This document shows positions 17,779 to 24,442 of a stretch of DNA of 64,000 nucleotides, piece after piece. Positions within the stretch are counted from its first letter, which is position 1. Every line of letters starts with the position of its first letter. The notes beneath the pieces are model-generated. The model worked only from the letters and a program-made list of their open reading frames with translations, did not search any database and was not told the DNA's origin. Made by a program: the position numbers and the translations under genes. The DNA is taken from the NCBI RefSeq assembly GCF_000178835.2, contig NC_015275.1, positions 2,067,001 through 2,131,000 of the forward strand, in the 5' to 3' direction. Source of the DNA: Cellulosilyticum lentocellum DSM 5427. GTDB lineage: Bacteria; Bacillota; Clostridia; Lachnospirales; Cellulosilyticaceae.

Positions 17779-18042
17779 ATGACAGAGGAAGAAAAAGAAA
17801 TATTAGATCAGGCAGAAGCTATCAAGAAAAAAGAAGCAACTAAAGTAAGGCAGAAGAAAAAGGGTAGATTCATGAAAGGCATCATTATAGGTGTCTTTCT
17901 TTTTTTACTTGTTTTCATAGGTGTCGTACTATGGCTATTCTATAAGACTGGTAGTGAACCAAGTACTCTTATAGCTAGCGTGTTTGCAGTAGCAGTAGGT
18001 GAATTTAGTATCTTGGGTAGCATCAAGAAAAAGAAAGGATGA
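17779..18042 (+). CDS. small phage membrane protein of the lysis cassette
   Basis: An 87-residue protein; the ATG at 17779 follows TGGAGGAG and is preferred over the in-frame GTG-type start at 17752. A charged lysine-rich N-terminus (EAIKKKEATKVRQKKKGRF) precedes two membrane segments (GIIIGVFLFLLVFIGVVLWL; LIASVFAVAVGEFSIL). It may be a holin or antiholin partner of the next gene; the class cannot be decided from sequence. Confidence 0.6.
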   Translation: MTEEEKEILDQAEAIKKKEATKVRQKKKGRFMKGIIIGVFLFLLVFIGVVLWLFYKTGSEPSTLIASVFAVAVGEFSILGSIKKKKG

Positions 18043-18048
18043 TGTAGA

Positions 18049-18339
18049 ATGTTAGAGTTTTTATGGACAGCTTTAGTGGTAGTAGTATTATTGTTTTTAA
18101 GTATGGTAGTTATTCCAGTTATCAAGAAGTATTCCAATTTAGAGTATTGGGTTAAAGCAGCTATTGCCTATGCAGAGACACAAATCACAGGTAATAAAGT
18201 AGGGGAAGATAGGCGAGAGTACGTTTATAATTTTCTTAGGAAACGCTTTAAATGGTTTGATGAGAAAGCACTTAGATTACTTATACAGGGGACGTTCGAT
18301 ATTATGAATCGAGAGGGACTGGTGAACAGTGAGAGGTGA
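18049..18339 (+). CDS. phage holin (LL-H type)
   Basis: A 96-residue protein with one strong N-terminal membrane helix (LWTALVVVVLLFLSMVVIPV). A soluble part follows with 'YWVKAAIAYAETQITGNKVG' and 'EYVYNFLRKRFKWFDEKALR', the pattern of LL-H-type holins. It lies directly before the endolysin. It should form the membrane lesion that times lysis. Confidence 0.75.
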   Translation: MLEFLWTALVVVVLLFLSMVVIPVIKKYSNLEYWVKAAIAYAETQITGNKVGEDRREYVYNFLRKRFKWFDEKALRLLIQGTFDIMNREGLVNSER

Positions 18340-18344
18340 TAATT

Positions 18345-19037
18345 ATGGATGTAACCACAGCATGTAGAGATATGAATCAATTATCAGCACAAGCTCAAAA
18401 GGCTTGTGCTCTTTTTTTAGAAGAATGTAAGAAGCAAGGCTTAAATGTACTTATTACAGAAACATACCGTTCTCAAGAACGCCAGAACTGGCTATATGAA
18501 CAGGGAAGAAGTAGAGGTGGCAAGGCAGTTACCTGGACAAAGAACAGTCGTCATACATCACGTAGAGCTTGGGATATTTGTAAGAATGTTAAGGGCCAAG
18601 AATATAGAGATAAGACATTCTTTAAGAAGTGTGCAGAAGTTGCAGCTCTTCTAGGAATCACTTGGGGAGGGGAGTGGAAGAACTCGCCAGATACTCCTCA
18701 CTTTGAAATAGATAAAGAGTGGAAAGTTCCAGTATTTAATGCTACCACGGATAATGACCTATTCAATGCAGTAAGTAGCATTATTAAAGGTGGCGTACAG
18801 TTAACATTTAATGCGTGGAAACGCTTAGATTTAATTAAGCTTAACAATGTACCAGCATTAGTATGCAAGCTCGCAGGAATCGAAATAGATGGTTCTGTAA
18901 GTGATGCACAATACAAACAGGCTATAGATAAGTTAGTGCTCTTAGGAGCTATTTCACAACGTTTAATATGGGATGAAAAAAGATATACAGTTAACAATGT
19001 TAGATCATTGCTAATTAAGTTTAGTAAGTTGGGGTAG
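18345..19037 (+). CDS. endolysin, M15-family peptidase
   Basis: A 230-residue lysin. The ATG at 18345 has AGAGGTG 6 bases upstream. The N-terminal domain is an M15 (VanY/CwlK/Ply-type) zinc peptidase: 'TYRSQERQNWLYEQGRS', zinc ligands in SRHTSRRAWDI (H and D) and a final TPHFEI (H). It is expected to cut the L-Ala-D-Glu or a D-Ala link in peptidoglycan stems. Residues from about 140 onward (ALVCKLAGIEIDGSVSDAQY, then RYTVNNVRSLLIKFSK) form a probable wall-binding module. Confidence 0.88.
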   Translation: MDVTTACRDMNQLSAQAQKACALFLEECKKQGLNVLITETYRSQERQNWLYEQGRSRGGKAVTWTKNSRHTSRRAWDICKNVKGQEYRDKTFFKKCAEVAALLGITWGGEWKNSPDTPHFEIDKEWKVPVFNATTDNDLFNAVSSIIKGGVQLTFNAWKRLDLIKLNNVPALVCKLAGIEIDGSVSDAQYKQAIDKLVLLGAISQRLIWDEKRYTVNNVRSLLIKFSKLG

Positions 19038-19064
19038 GGCCAAAAGCCTTACCCTTCTTTTTTT
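19032..19064 (+). terminator. Rho-independent terminator after endolysin
   Basis: A 9-bp stem (GGGTAGGGC/GCCTTACCC, one G-U) with a 5-base loop and a T-run. It marks the end of the phage late operon and separates it from the accessory cargo. Confidence 0.85.
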
Positions 19065-19366
19065 GTGCTAAAACGTAGATTTGTTTTAGAAGTGAAGAGA
19101 AAATACCGATATATCCATATAAATAATCATATAAAAGCTTGATTTTTACAAAAGAATCAGAAAAAAAGCGGTATTCCGTATTAAATTTAAGCTAAAAATC
19201 TTTACAAATCCGATAAAGTGGGCTATGATTCAGTTAAGCGAAACAAGAGGACACCAATACTAAGAGTTTTACTTAAGTGAAGTTATATTAAACTTTTTCG
19301 GCAAATGAAAAAAAATGTATAGTATGAAGCTAGTAGTGCATACTATATTAGAAAAGGGGTGATTGT
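19065..19366 (+). promoter_or_regulatory. Intergenic control region with dyad operator
   Basis: About 300 bases without a gene. Near its right end is a perfect 9-bp inverted repeat, TATAGTATG (19318-19326) and CATACTATA (19339-19347), separated by 12 bases. The left arm contains a -10-like TATAGT. The arrangement suits an operator for autorepression of the downstream gene pair. The rest is AT-rich and shows nothing I recognise. Confidence 0.5.
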
Positions 19367-19540
19367 ATGGCAACTAAGAGTATTTACAAGAACGTAACTA
19401 TTAAGAATAGAACACTAAGCCATGCACTAGTTAGGGCACTCGAGAATGCATCAGGGAAGCAAAGTAAAGAAGTACGTTTAAGCAAGGAATGCCGAGAACT
19501 TAAAAAAGATGAGATAAAAAGTATTTTTGGAGCTATGTAA
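19367..19540 (+). CDS. small partner protein of GNAT acetyltransferase (putative antitoxin)
   Basis: A 57-residue basic protein with AAAAGGGGTG upstream. MATKSIYKNVTIKNRTLSHA then ASGKQSKEVRLSKECRELKK. It overlaps the GNAT gene by one base (TAATG). Recurring small-protein/GNAT pairs of this look occur in Firmicute mobile elements. The coupling and the palindromic operator suggest a toxin-antitoxin-like unit, with this protein as antitoxin or DNA-binding partner. That is inference; no HTH or RHH motif is obvious. Confidence 0.55.
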   Translation: MATKSIYKNVTIKNRTLSHALVRALENASGKQSKEVRLSKECRELKKDEIKSIFGAM

Positions 19541-20148
19541 TGAAAGGGTATGTACAAGTTTCCTTAAAAGATATGATTCAAGAACTAGGAGAGAGTAAGG
19601 TAAAATCTATACTCTCTAATTTTTCGTGTCCACTTAATGAAGATGTAGAATATTTTCTTAAATATAAAGCAATTGAATTCGCAAAACAAAATATAGCTCC
19701 AACTCACCTAGTATTTGCATCATATAAGGACAAGCTAGAACTTGTAGGGTACTTTTCGCTTACTATAAAAACTATGTCCGTTGCAATAAATAGTTTAAGT
19801 AGTAAATATAGAAGTAGAATTAGAAAATTTGGAAACATTAATCCTGATTTGAAAGCGTATTTAATTCCAGCTCCATTAATAGCTCAATTAGGAAAAAATT
19901 ATACTAATGGGTTAAATGGACTTATTACTGGAGACGAACTATTAAAGTTGGCATGTGACAAGATATCTATTGTACAGCAAGATGTAGGTGGGAAGGTTGT
20001 ATACTTAGAATGTGAAGAGAAGCAAAAGCTAATCGATTTTTATTCTGAGAATGGATTTGTAAGTTTTGGAAAAAGGTCGCTTGATAAAGACGAAGTAGAC
20101 AAGATGGATGGGAAATATCTTATACAAATGCTTAAGTATATGGATTAA
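19540..20148 (+). CDS. GNAT-family N-acetyltransferase (putative toxin)
   Basis: A 202-residue protein. GNAT landmarks visible: a core strand VFASYKDKLELVGYFSLT, an acetyl-CoA loop-like segment 'PLIAQLGKNYTNGLNG' (Q-x-x-G-x), and the C-terminal 'VYLECEEKQKLIDFYSENGF', where the tyrosine and 'F-Y-x-x-x-G-F' are typical. Translationally coupled to the 57-residue gene. GNAT toxins of the TacT/AtaT type acetylate aminoacyl-tRNA, but this protein could be an ordinary phage-borne acetyltransferase. Confidence 0.7.
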   Translation: MKGYVQVSLKDMIQELGESKVKSILSNFSCPLNEDVEYFLKYKAIEFAKQNIAPTHLVFASYKDKLELVGYFSLTIKTMSVAINSLSSKYRSRIRKFGNINPDLKAYLIPAPLIAQLGKNYTNGLNGLITGDELLKLACDKISIVQQDVGGKVVYLECEEKQKLIDFYSENGFVSFGKRSLDKDEVDKMDGKYLIQMLKYMD

Positions 20149-20198
20149 CTTAATGATCCATCAATCCTTAGTACATAATAAAAGAATAGTTTGTTTAA

Positions 20199-20226
20199 AA
20201 GGTTAGATTTTTCTAGCCTTATTTTT
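20199..20226 (+). terminator. Rho-independent terminator after GNAT gene
   Basis: A 9-bp stem (AAGGTTAGA/TCTAGCCTT) with a 4-base loop, followed by a T-rich run. Confidence 0.8.
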
Positions 20227-20377
20227 GTGGAAGTGAAAATTATAAAATTAATTTGACAGTTATAATTAGATAATTACAGAGATTTGTATAAATTTCAACA
20301 TTTATATAAATTTACAAAAAATATTTTTTATTAAAAATTTTATATAAATATTAAAAAATATGTAAATAAGTATTATT

Positions 20378-20423
20378 ATTTAATTATCTTAAAAAATGGC
20401 CATTTATACTAAGATAATTAAAT
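20378..20423 (+). repeat. 14-bp inverted repeat before secreted-protein gene
   Basis: ATTTAATTATCTTA (20378-20391) and its exact complement (20410-20423) flank an 18-base centre that is itself palindromic (AAATGGCCATTT). It lies immediately upstream of the ribosome site of the 294-residue secreted protein in very AT-rich DNA. It may be an operator or a 5'-UTR structure. No long U-run follows, so a terminator is unlikely. Confidence 0.6.
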
Positions 20424-20443
20424 AAAAAGGAGTTTGCTATAAT

Positions 20444-21328
20444 ATGAAAAAATTAAAGGGGAAATCTATTTTAAAGAAAGTATCTATTTTGTTTTTAGTG
20501 GGTTCGTTATTTACAGGAAACTTGTATGCAGCTACAATACCTAGTAATAATGCTTATACTACAACTGACGATATTTGGGATTCTATTAAATGGGAAGAGG
20601 TTGGAAATAAGATAATAGTTACCCAATATGATGAAAACAATCAGTTAGTTGAAAGATGTACATATGATAAGGTCACAGAGGAAGCTACATCATATACTCC
20701 AGACAAGGGAGAATGCGAGTTAATATTGCCTGAAATAAAAGCAGAGGAAATACCTGTAGTTAATACTTTAAATTCTAAAGACACTGTAATATCCAGAGCT
20801 GCAGCAGTACCTTCAGGATATACATACATATCAACTGTAGGAGCTGAAGTTTTTGGAACAAGCAAGACCAATAATATGGATGTTTATTATAAGGTAGTTA
20901 AAAATGGACAAACAAATTACACAATTCCTAGTTATACAGGAACACTTGCTAACCTCGTAATAGCAGTTGTTGCATCACTCTACTTACCTGAGTTAGCAGC
21001 AAAAAAATTCATTAGTGAAATAATTAAAGGTGGTATCGCTGTTTATGTAAGTAGTAACATTCTTAATATTGCTTCTTCACGTACATGGTCAGCTATTGAA
21101 TACGGATATAATTATTTTGCTAGAGATCAAGTGGATTCTTCAAAGTATGCATATTGGACTAACGGGGGATATAGATATGAAATAAATGATATAGCTTACT
21201 CAGGGGCTAAAACTATCTATTATGATGGGTATTCATATACAGGAAGTAAGACGGATAATACATATTGGTGCATATGCGATACTTTAGCAACAAGAGTTTA
21301 TGGCGATAGCTGTAATATTACTCTATAA
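20444..21328 (+). CDS. secreted protein of unknown function
   Basis: 294 residues. A clear signal peptide (KKVSILFLVGSLFTGNLYAA, cleavage likely after residue 29-30) follows a lysine-rich start. An acidic prodomain-like stretch runs to about residue 110. Then comes a hydrophobic, amphipathic region (GTLANLVIAVVASLYLPELA; FISEIIKGGIAVYVSSNIL) and a Tyr/Trp-rich C-terminal third (YWTNGGYRYEINDIAYSGAK) with two C-terminal Cys in 'CICD'. It has a strong ribosome site (AAAAAGGAG). It is paired with a membrane protein. It could be a large bacteriocin or a lysogenic-conversion factor; I recognise no family with confidence. Confidence 0.65.
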   Translation: MKKLKGKSILKKVSILFLVGSLFTGNLYAATIPSNNAYTTTDDIWDSIKWEEVGNKIIVTQYDENNQLVERCTYDKVTEEATSYTPDKGECELILPEIKAEEIPVVNTLNSKDTVISRAAAVPSGYTYISTVGAEVFGTSKTNNMDVYYKVVKNGQTNYTIPSYTGTLANLVIAVVASLYLPELAAKKFISEIIKGGIAVYVSSNILNIASSRTWSAIEYGYNYFARDQVDSSKYAYWTNGGYRYEINDIAYSGAKTIYYDGYSYTGSKTDNTYWCICDTLATRVYGDSCNITL

Positions 21329-21335
21329 TATTACA

Positions 21336-21374
21336 AAGAAGTGTGATAATATTACATATATCACACTTCTTTTA
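21336..21374 (+). terminator. hairpin between secreted protein and membrane protein
   Basis: A perfect 12-bp stem (AAGAAGTGTGAT/ATCACACTTCTT) with a 12-base loop, 8 bases after the stop. The following T-run is short (TTT), so it may be only a partial terminator that lowers expression of the downstream gene. Confidence 0.65.
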
Positions 21375-21389
21375 AATGGGGGGGTTCTA

Positions 21390-21731
21390 TTGGTTATAAT
21401 AGGTGTTATATGTTTTATTATACTGATTATTAATATCTATAATTTCAGCAAACTCATTATAAAAAGTTTAAAGTATGATGAGGATTTTACAGAAGATGAA
21501 GATAAAGGGAAATTTGAGTACTGCCTTTTTGGTGTTGCCATAGTTATGTTTGCACATATATATGGTGGAGATATATTCTATGTTATTTCAACATATTTTT
21601 CGCTTCTATTATTATTATGTTTTATAGTAAGTAAATATAAAAAGAATGTGAAATTTAATTCACAAAAAATACTAAAGATACTAATTCCGTTTTTTGTATT
21701 CGCATTATTAAGTTTTATATTTTTAAAATAG
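21390..21731 (+). CDS. small membrane protein (possible immunity partner)
   Basis: 113 residues from a TTG preceded by ATGGGGGGG; an earlier in-frame start at 21300 would overlap the secreted protein and the hairpin. Four hydrophobic segments: VIIGVICFIILIINIYNFSK, FGVAIVMFAHIYGGDIFYVI, YFSLLLLLCFIVSKY and ILIPFFVFALLSFIFLK, with an acidic loop EDFTEDEDKGKFEY. Small multi-pass proteins next to a secreted protein often give self-immunity; that role is inferred from position only. Confidence 0.55.
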   Translation: MVIIGVICFIILIINIYNFSKLIIKSLKYDEDFTEDEDKGKFEYCLFGVAIVMFAHIYGGDIFYVISTYFSLLLLLCFIVSKYKKNVKFNSQKILKILIPFFVFALLSFIFLK

Positions 21732-21954
21732 AGCCAGAGTAAATATGGAATATTTAAAGGGTGATAAGTTAGTCTATAGTTGTTTTAGTTACTAATACTT
21801 ATTAATATAAGGATATATTATATATCCTGTAATTTTATATGATAGAAAGAATAAAGTTGATTATACTATGAATTATGTGGACATATTCCTACAAAGGAAG
21901 GGATATGGTTTTTGATGTGTAGAAATTTAAAATAATAATAAAAAGATAGTTTGT

Positions 21955-21984
21955 AGAACTGGATTCCTCCAGTTCTTTTTTTAT
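21955..21984 (+). terminator. terminator between membrane protein and XRE gene
   Basis: A 9-bp stem (AGAACTGGA/TCCAGTTCT), loop TTCC, then a T7 run on the + strand. The roughly 220 bases before it contain no ORF I can support. Confidence 0.85.
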
Positions 21985-21999
21985 GAAAGAAAAAAGCAG

Positions 22000-22200
22000 C
22001 TATTCAGCCACTTTTTCAAAAGTAATATTCATTTTATATCCTAACGCATTAGCCATTTCTTCAACCTTACTTATTGTTGGGTTATTTTTATTTAGTATAT
22101 TAGTTATGTTTTGATGGCTTGTATCCATTAATCTTGCTAAGTCAGAAACCTTCAGGTCTTCTTGTGCAAGTAATATTCTTATTTCTTTAGATATATCCAT
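22000..22200 (-). CDS. XRE-family helix-turn-helix regulator
   Basis: 66 residues, with AAGGAGC 8 bases before the ATG. The HTH is KVSDLARLMDTSHQNITNIL, followed by 'PTISKVEEMANALGYKMNI', typical of compact XRE repressors or HigA-like antitoxins. It diverges from the short membrane-peptide gene at 22346. A perfect 20-bp dyad sits inside that gene's promoter, so this protein is the obvious candidate repressor. It lacks a dimerisation or peptidase domain. Confidence 0.85.
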   Translation of the reverse strand: MDISKEIRILLAQEDLKVSDLARLMDTSHQNITNILNKNNPTISKVEEMANALGYKMNITFEKVAE

Positions 22201-22293
22201 ATTTATCAGCTCCTTTGTATATTATTATATATGCATTGATATAAAAATACAATATATAAATTTAAAAATAAAATAAAAAAGTTGTAAAAAGTA

Positions 22294-22322
22294 TTGACAA
22301 TACAACTTAAAAGTTGTATAAT
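22294..22322 (+). promoter_or_regulatory. consensus sigma-A promoter with embedded operator
   Basis: TTGACA (22294-22299), 17-bp spacer, TATAAT (22317-22322). A perfect palindrome ATACAACTT-AA-AAGTTGTAT spans 22300-22319, filling the spacer and entering the -10. A further half-site (AAGTTGTA) lies just upstream near 22280. Repressor binding would fully block RNA polymerase. Without repressor this should be among the strongest promoters in the window. Confidence 0.85.
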
Positions 22323-22345
22323 TATATTATAAAGGAGGTGAGGAA

Positions 22346-22450
22346 ATGAGTAGGAAAAAACATAAGCAAGACAATAAAAAAGAGTCCTTAATACTTATAT
22401 CAGCTTTAATTAATCTAGTGATTGCCCTCATAGGATTAATAAAAACACTG
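22346..22450 (+). CDS. 34-residue single-span membrane peptide
   Basis: Very strong ribosome site (AAAGGAGGTGAG) and ATG at 22346. A cationic N-terminus (MSRKKHKQDNKKE) is followed by one hydrophobic helix (LILISALINLVIALIGLI). This is the shape of small membrane toxins or regulatory peptides. It is driven by a consensus promoter under a probable XRE operator. It is too short for family assignment. Toxicity is an inference. Confidence 0.6.
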
Positions 22451-22466
22451 ATAAGCTAAGAACTCC

Positions 22467-22490
22467 ACCTAGAGAGGGAAACCTCTCTAG
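22467..22490 (+). repeat. 10-bp RNA hairpin with GAAA tetraloop
   Basis: A perfect stem CCTAGAGAGG/CCTCTCTAGG closed by GAAA, a very stable GNRA loop. It follows the 34-residue peptide by 16 bases. Only GTTTAT follows, not a U-run, so it may protect the mRNA end or separate two cistrons rather than terminate strongly. Confidence 0.65.
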
Positions 22491-22529
22491 GGTTTATAAA
22501 AATTATAAATCACCTACTCATTAAAAGCA

Positions 22530-22664
22530 ATGACTATCTTAATATTAATTTTAACAGCTTTAAACACGATCAATGTTATAACTCCAATGCCATTATGGTA
22601 CAGAATTGCAATGTTAATATTTTCAGTCGTAGTTCTAGCAGCAGCAATACGAAAGAGAAAGTAA
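22530..22664 (+). CDS. 44-residue two-span membrane peptide
   Basis: MTILILILTALNTINVITPM then WYRIAMLIFSVVVLAAAIRK; two hydrophobic helices with a basic RKRK end. There is no clear Shine-Dalgarno, so expression is uncertain. It may be co-transcribed with the 34-residue peptide. A hairpin (ACCATACTTC/GAAGTATGGT) with TTTTT follows at about 22693-22725. I recognise no family. Confidence 0.4.
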   Translation: MTILILILTALNTINVITPMPLWYRIAMLIFSVVVLAAAIRKRK

Positions 22665-22814
22665 ATAAATCTTGCTTATAATATAATCAATTGACCATAC
22701 TTCAGTGAAAAGAAGTATGGTCTTTTTGTGTATAGAAGTTTTAAAAAGGTTGAATAAGATACAATAAAAGTGTAGAATTATTTTAAATTTTATATTATTA
22801 AGGGTGGGGGATTT

Positions 22815-23282
22815 ATGAAAAAATATATACTATACATTTTTATGGCATGTATCCTTTTAGTAGGGTGTAGTTCAGGATCAAAGATAATAACAGAGGATAA
22901 AAGCTTTGATATTTTTGAAGGTGAGTATAATATATCTGTAGAAAATATTAGCGTAGAAGATGATATATTAAACGTATCAATAAAATATGAAAATAATAGT
23001 GAAGAAAATGAATACTTTGGTAATGTTGCAGATGTGAAAGCTGTTCAAAATGGGAATGATTTATTAATTGATGCTGGCAAAAGTAGTGATGAAGCTCAAA
23101 TTTCTAAGAAGATAAAGCCTGGTACATACACCACTATCTCATATGCTTTTAAACTTGATAATAAAAAGAATAATGTAACTATAGAATTATATGGTGGACA
23201 AATAGGTGGTGGATATATAGGCAGTATGGATAGAATTAAAGATGGCAAAGAAGTAAAGTATGTAGAAGTAAAAGTAAAATAA
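22815..23282 (+). CDS. lipoprotein with DUF5067-like domain
   Basis: 155 residues. Signal peptide and lipobox LLVGCSS (Cys near residue 18), then a single beta-sandwich domain: 'ISVEDDILNVSIKYENNSEE', 'NVADVKAVQNGNDLL' and 'KPGTYTTISYAFKLDN'. This matches DUF5067/DUF4352-type extracellular Ig-like domains often carried by Gram-positive mobile elements. Anchored to the outer membrane face. The ribosome site is GGGTGGGGG. Last cargo gene before the tRNA. Confidence 0.7.
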   Translation: MKKYILYIFMACILLVGCSSGSKIITEDKSFDIFEGEYNISVENISVEDDILNVSIKYENNSEENEYFGNVADVKAVQNGNDLLIDAGKSSDEAQISKKIKPGTYTTISYAFKLDNKKNNVTIELYGGQIGGGYIGSMDRIKDGKEVKYVEVKVK

Positions 23283-23287
23283 TATAG

Positions 23288-23322
23288 TAGCTTGTAGCCT
23301 AATTGGTTACAAGCTATTTTTT
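23288..23322 (+). terminator. terminator after lipoprotein gene
   Basis: A 12-bp stem (TAGCTTGTAGCC/GGTTACAAGCTA, one G-U), loop TAATT, then a T-run. Confidence 0.85.
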
Positions 23323-23428
23323 GATTGCAAAAATATAAGAAAAATAAACTCATAGTTTTTAAATAGCTATCAGGTTATTTATCTTATATTAACTTATTTA
23401 TACAACGATTTACTGACATATTTACTGA

Positions 23429-23466
23429 CAAAAAATAAAAAGGATACAAGTAATAACTTGTATCCT
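23429..23466 (-). terminator. terminator of tRNA-Thr transcript
   Basis: On the - strand a perfect 11-bp stem (AGGATACAAGT/ACTTGTATCCT) with a 4-base loop is followed by TTTTTATTTTTT. It sits about 12 bases past the tRNA 3' end. Confidence 0.8.
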
Positions 23467-23477
23467 ATGAATATCAA

Positions 23478-23550
23478 AGCTCTCAACGGGACTTGAACCC
23501 GTGGCCTCCACCTTACCAAGGTGACGCTCTACCGCCTGAGCCATGAGAGC
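23478..23550 (-). tRNA. tRNA-Thr (GGT anticodon)
   Basis: Reading the - strand: acceptor GCTCTCA pairs with TGAGAGC, the D-arm is GGCTCAGGCGGTAGAGC, the anticodon arm CACCTTGGTAAGGTG has anticodon GGT, and the T-arm holds GGGTTCAAGTCCC. All four stems form. CCA is not encoded. The 3' end points at the prophage, so this gene is the likely integration target. Confidence 0.95.
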
Positions 23551-23577
23551 AGAGCGCTCTTTGTTAAGCGCTTTATT

Positions 23578-23606
23578 ATAATAGCATGTAGGATGACGTT
23601 TGTCAA
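23578..23606 (-). promoter_or_regulatory. promoter of tRNA-Thr
   Basis: On the - strand TTGACA (23601-23606), a 17-bp spacer and TATTAT (23578-23583) precede the tRNA. Two short palindromes (AGAGCGCTCT, AAGCGCTT) lie between promoter and gene. Confidence 0.75.
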
Positions 23607-23643
23607 CATTTACCTCTAGAAAAAATGGCTATTTAAGGGTTAC

Positions 23644-24279
23644 TTAATAACCTAGATTTTCACCTACTAGAATGACTTTAATACGACCAGTTGGTTTACT
23701 ATTACGTGTAATAACTGTTTGCATACAAATACAGTCTGGGCTTAAACAATCGTGACAAACACCAGTTAAGGCACAAGGTGTGTTTTTATTAAGGCGAATA
23801 GCGTTCTGGGGACAAGCTACATTATGTATACGAGAAAGAGCTTCTGTTTGATTTCTAGCTACTTTATTCATGCCAGCAATAATAATGACTTGTTTAGGTC
23901 CATAAATAAGTGAAGCAACACGATTACCAGTACCATCAATATTGATAAGTTCCCCCTCAAGAGTGATGGCATTTGTACTCATAAAATAGGTATCAGCAAA
24001 AAGTGCACGATGATAGAGTTCTTCTACTTGCTCACTAGGCACCTTGGAACGGTCTAATAGGGTATAACATCCTGCTGCTTCTAGAGTAGGAATAAGATCT
24101 ATTTCAGCCAATGTCATAGAGCCACCCCAAGAAATAAGTTCACTATTTTTTAAAAAAGAAAATGCTTTTTGAACGGCTTCTTCCTTAGACGATACATAAT
24201 GGCCTTCTATATGGCGCTTTTGTAAATTCTTTATAAGTGTTTCAGCGGTACGTTCATAATAAAGTGAAGTGATGGTCAT
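23644..24279 (-). CDS. LUD-domain protein (lactate-utilisation-like)
   Basis: 211 residues, with AGGAGG before the ATG. The LUD (DUF162) fold is shown by 'SWGGSMTLAEIDLIPTLE', 'ALFADTYFMSTNAITLEGEL' with 'NIDGTGNRVASLIYGPKQVI', and a Cys-rich end (CALTGVCHDCLSPDCICMQT) that could bind metal. Stand-alone short LUD proteins are common in clostridia; the substrate is not known. It diverges from the agr-like locus and stands alone. Confidence 0.8.
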   Translation of the reverse strand: MTITSLYYERTAETLIKNLQKRHIEGHYVSSKEEAVQKAFSFLKNSELISWGGSMTLAEIDLIPTLEAAGCYTLLDRSKVPSEQVEELYHRALFADTYFMSTNAITLEGELINIDGTGNRVASLIYGPKQVIIIAGMNKVARNQTEALSRIHNVACPQNAIRLNKNTPCALTGVCHDCLSPDCICMQTVITRNSKPTGRIKVILVGENLGY

Positions 24280-24442
24280 ATTTTAACCTCCTAAAAATAG
24301 TTACAGTTTATTTTATTATAACATAGTTATATAGCCACGTGTAAACATAGTCAATGTTGTAATGTGTCAAATATGAATAAAATATGAATTAAAAATGTTG
24401 AAAATAATACAAAAATTGTATAGAATTAAATGGGGTGATTGG

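Noticed and set aside
19065-23400. CRISPR array, retron, or reverse-transcriptase-based diversity system in the prophage cargo or fibre region
   Set aside because: No regularly spaced repeats, no reverse transcriptase and no template/variable repeat pair were seen.
23340-23440. Possible C-terminal remnant of an integrase (reading ...LFIQRFTDIFTDKK before TAA)
   Set aside because: Only about 25 codons are open after a stop, with no recognisable catalytic motif; the repeated TTTACTGACA explains the peptide.
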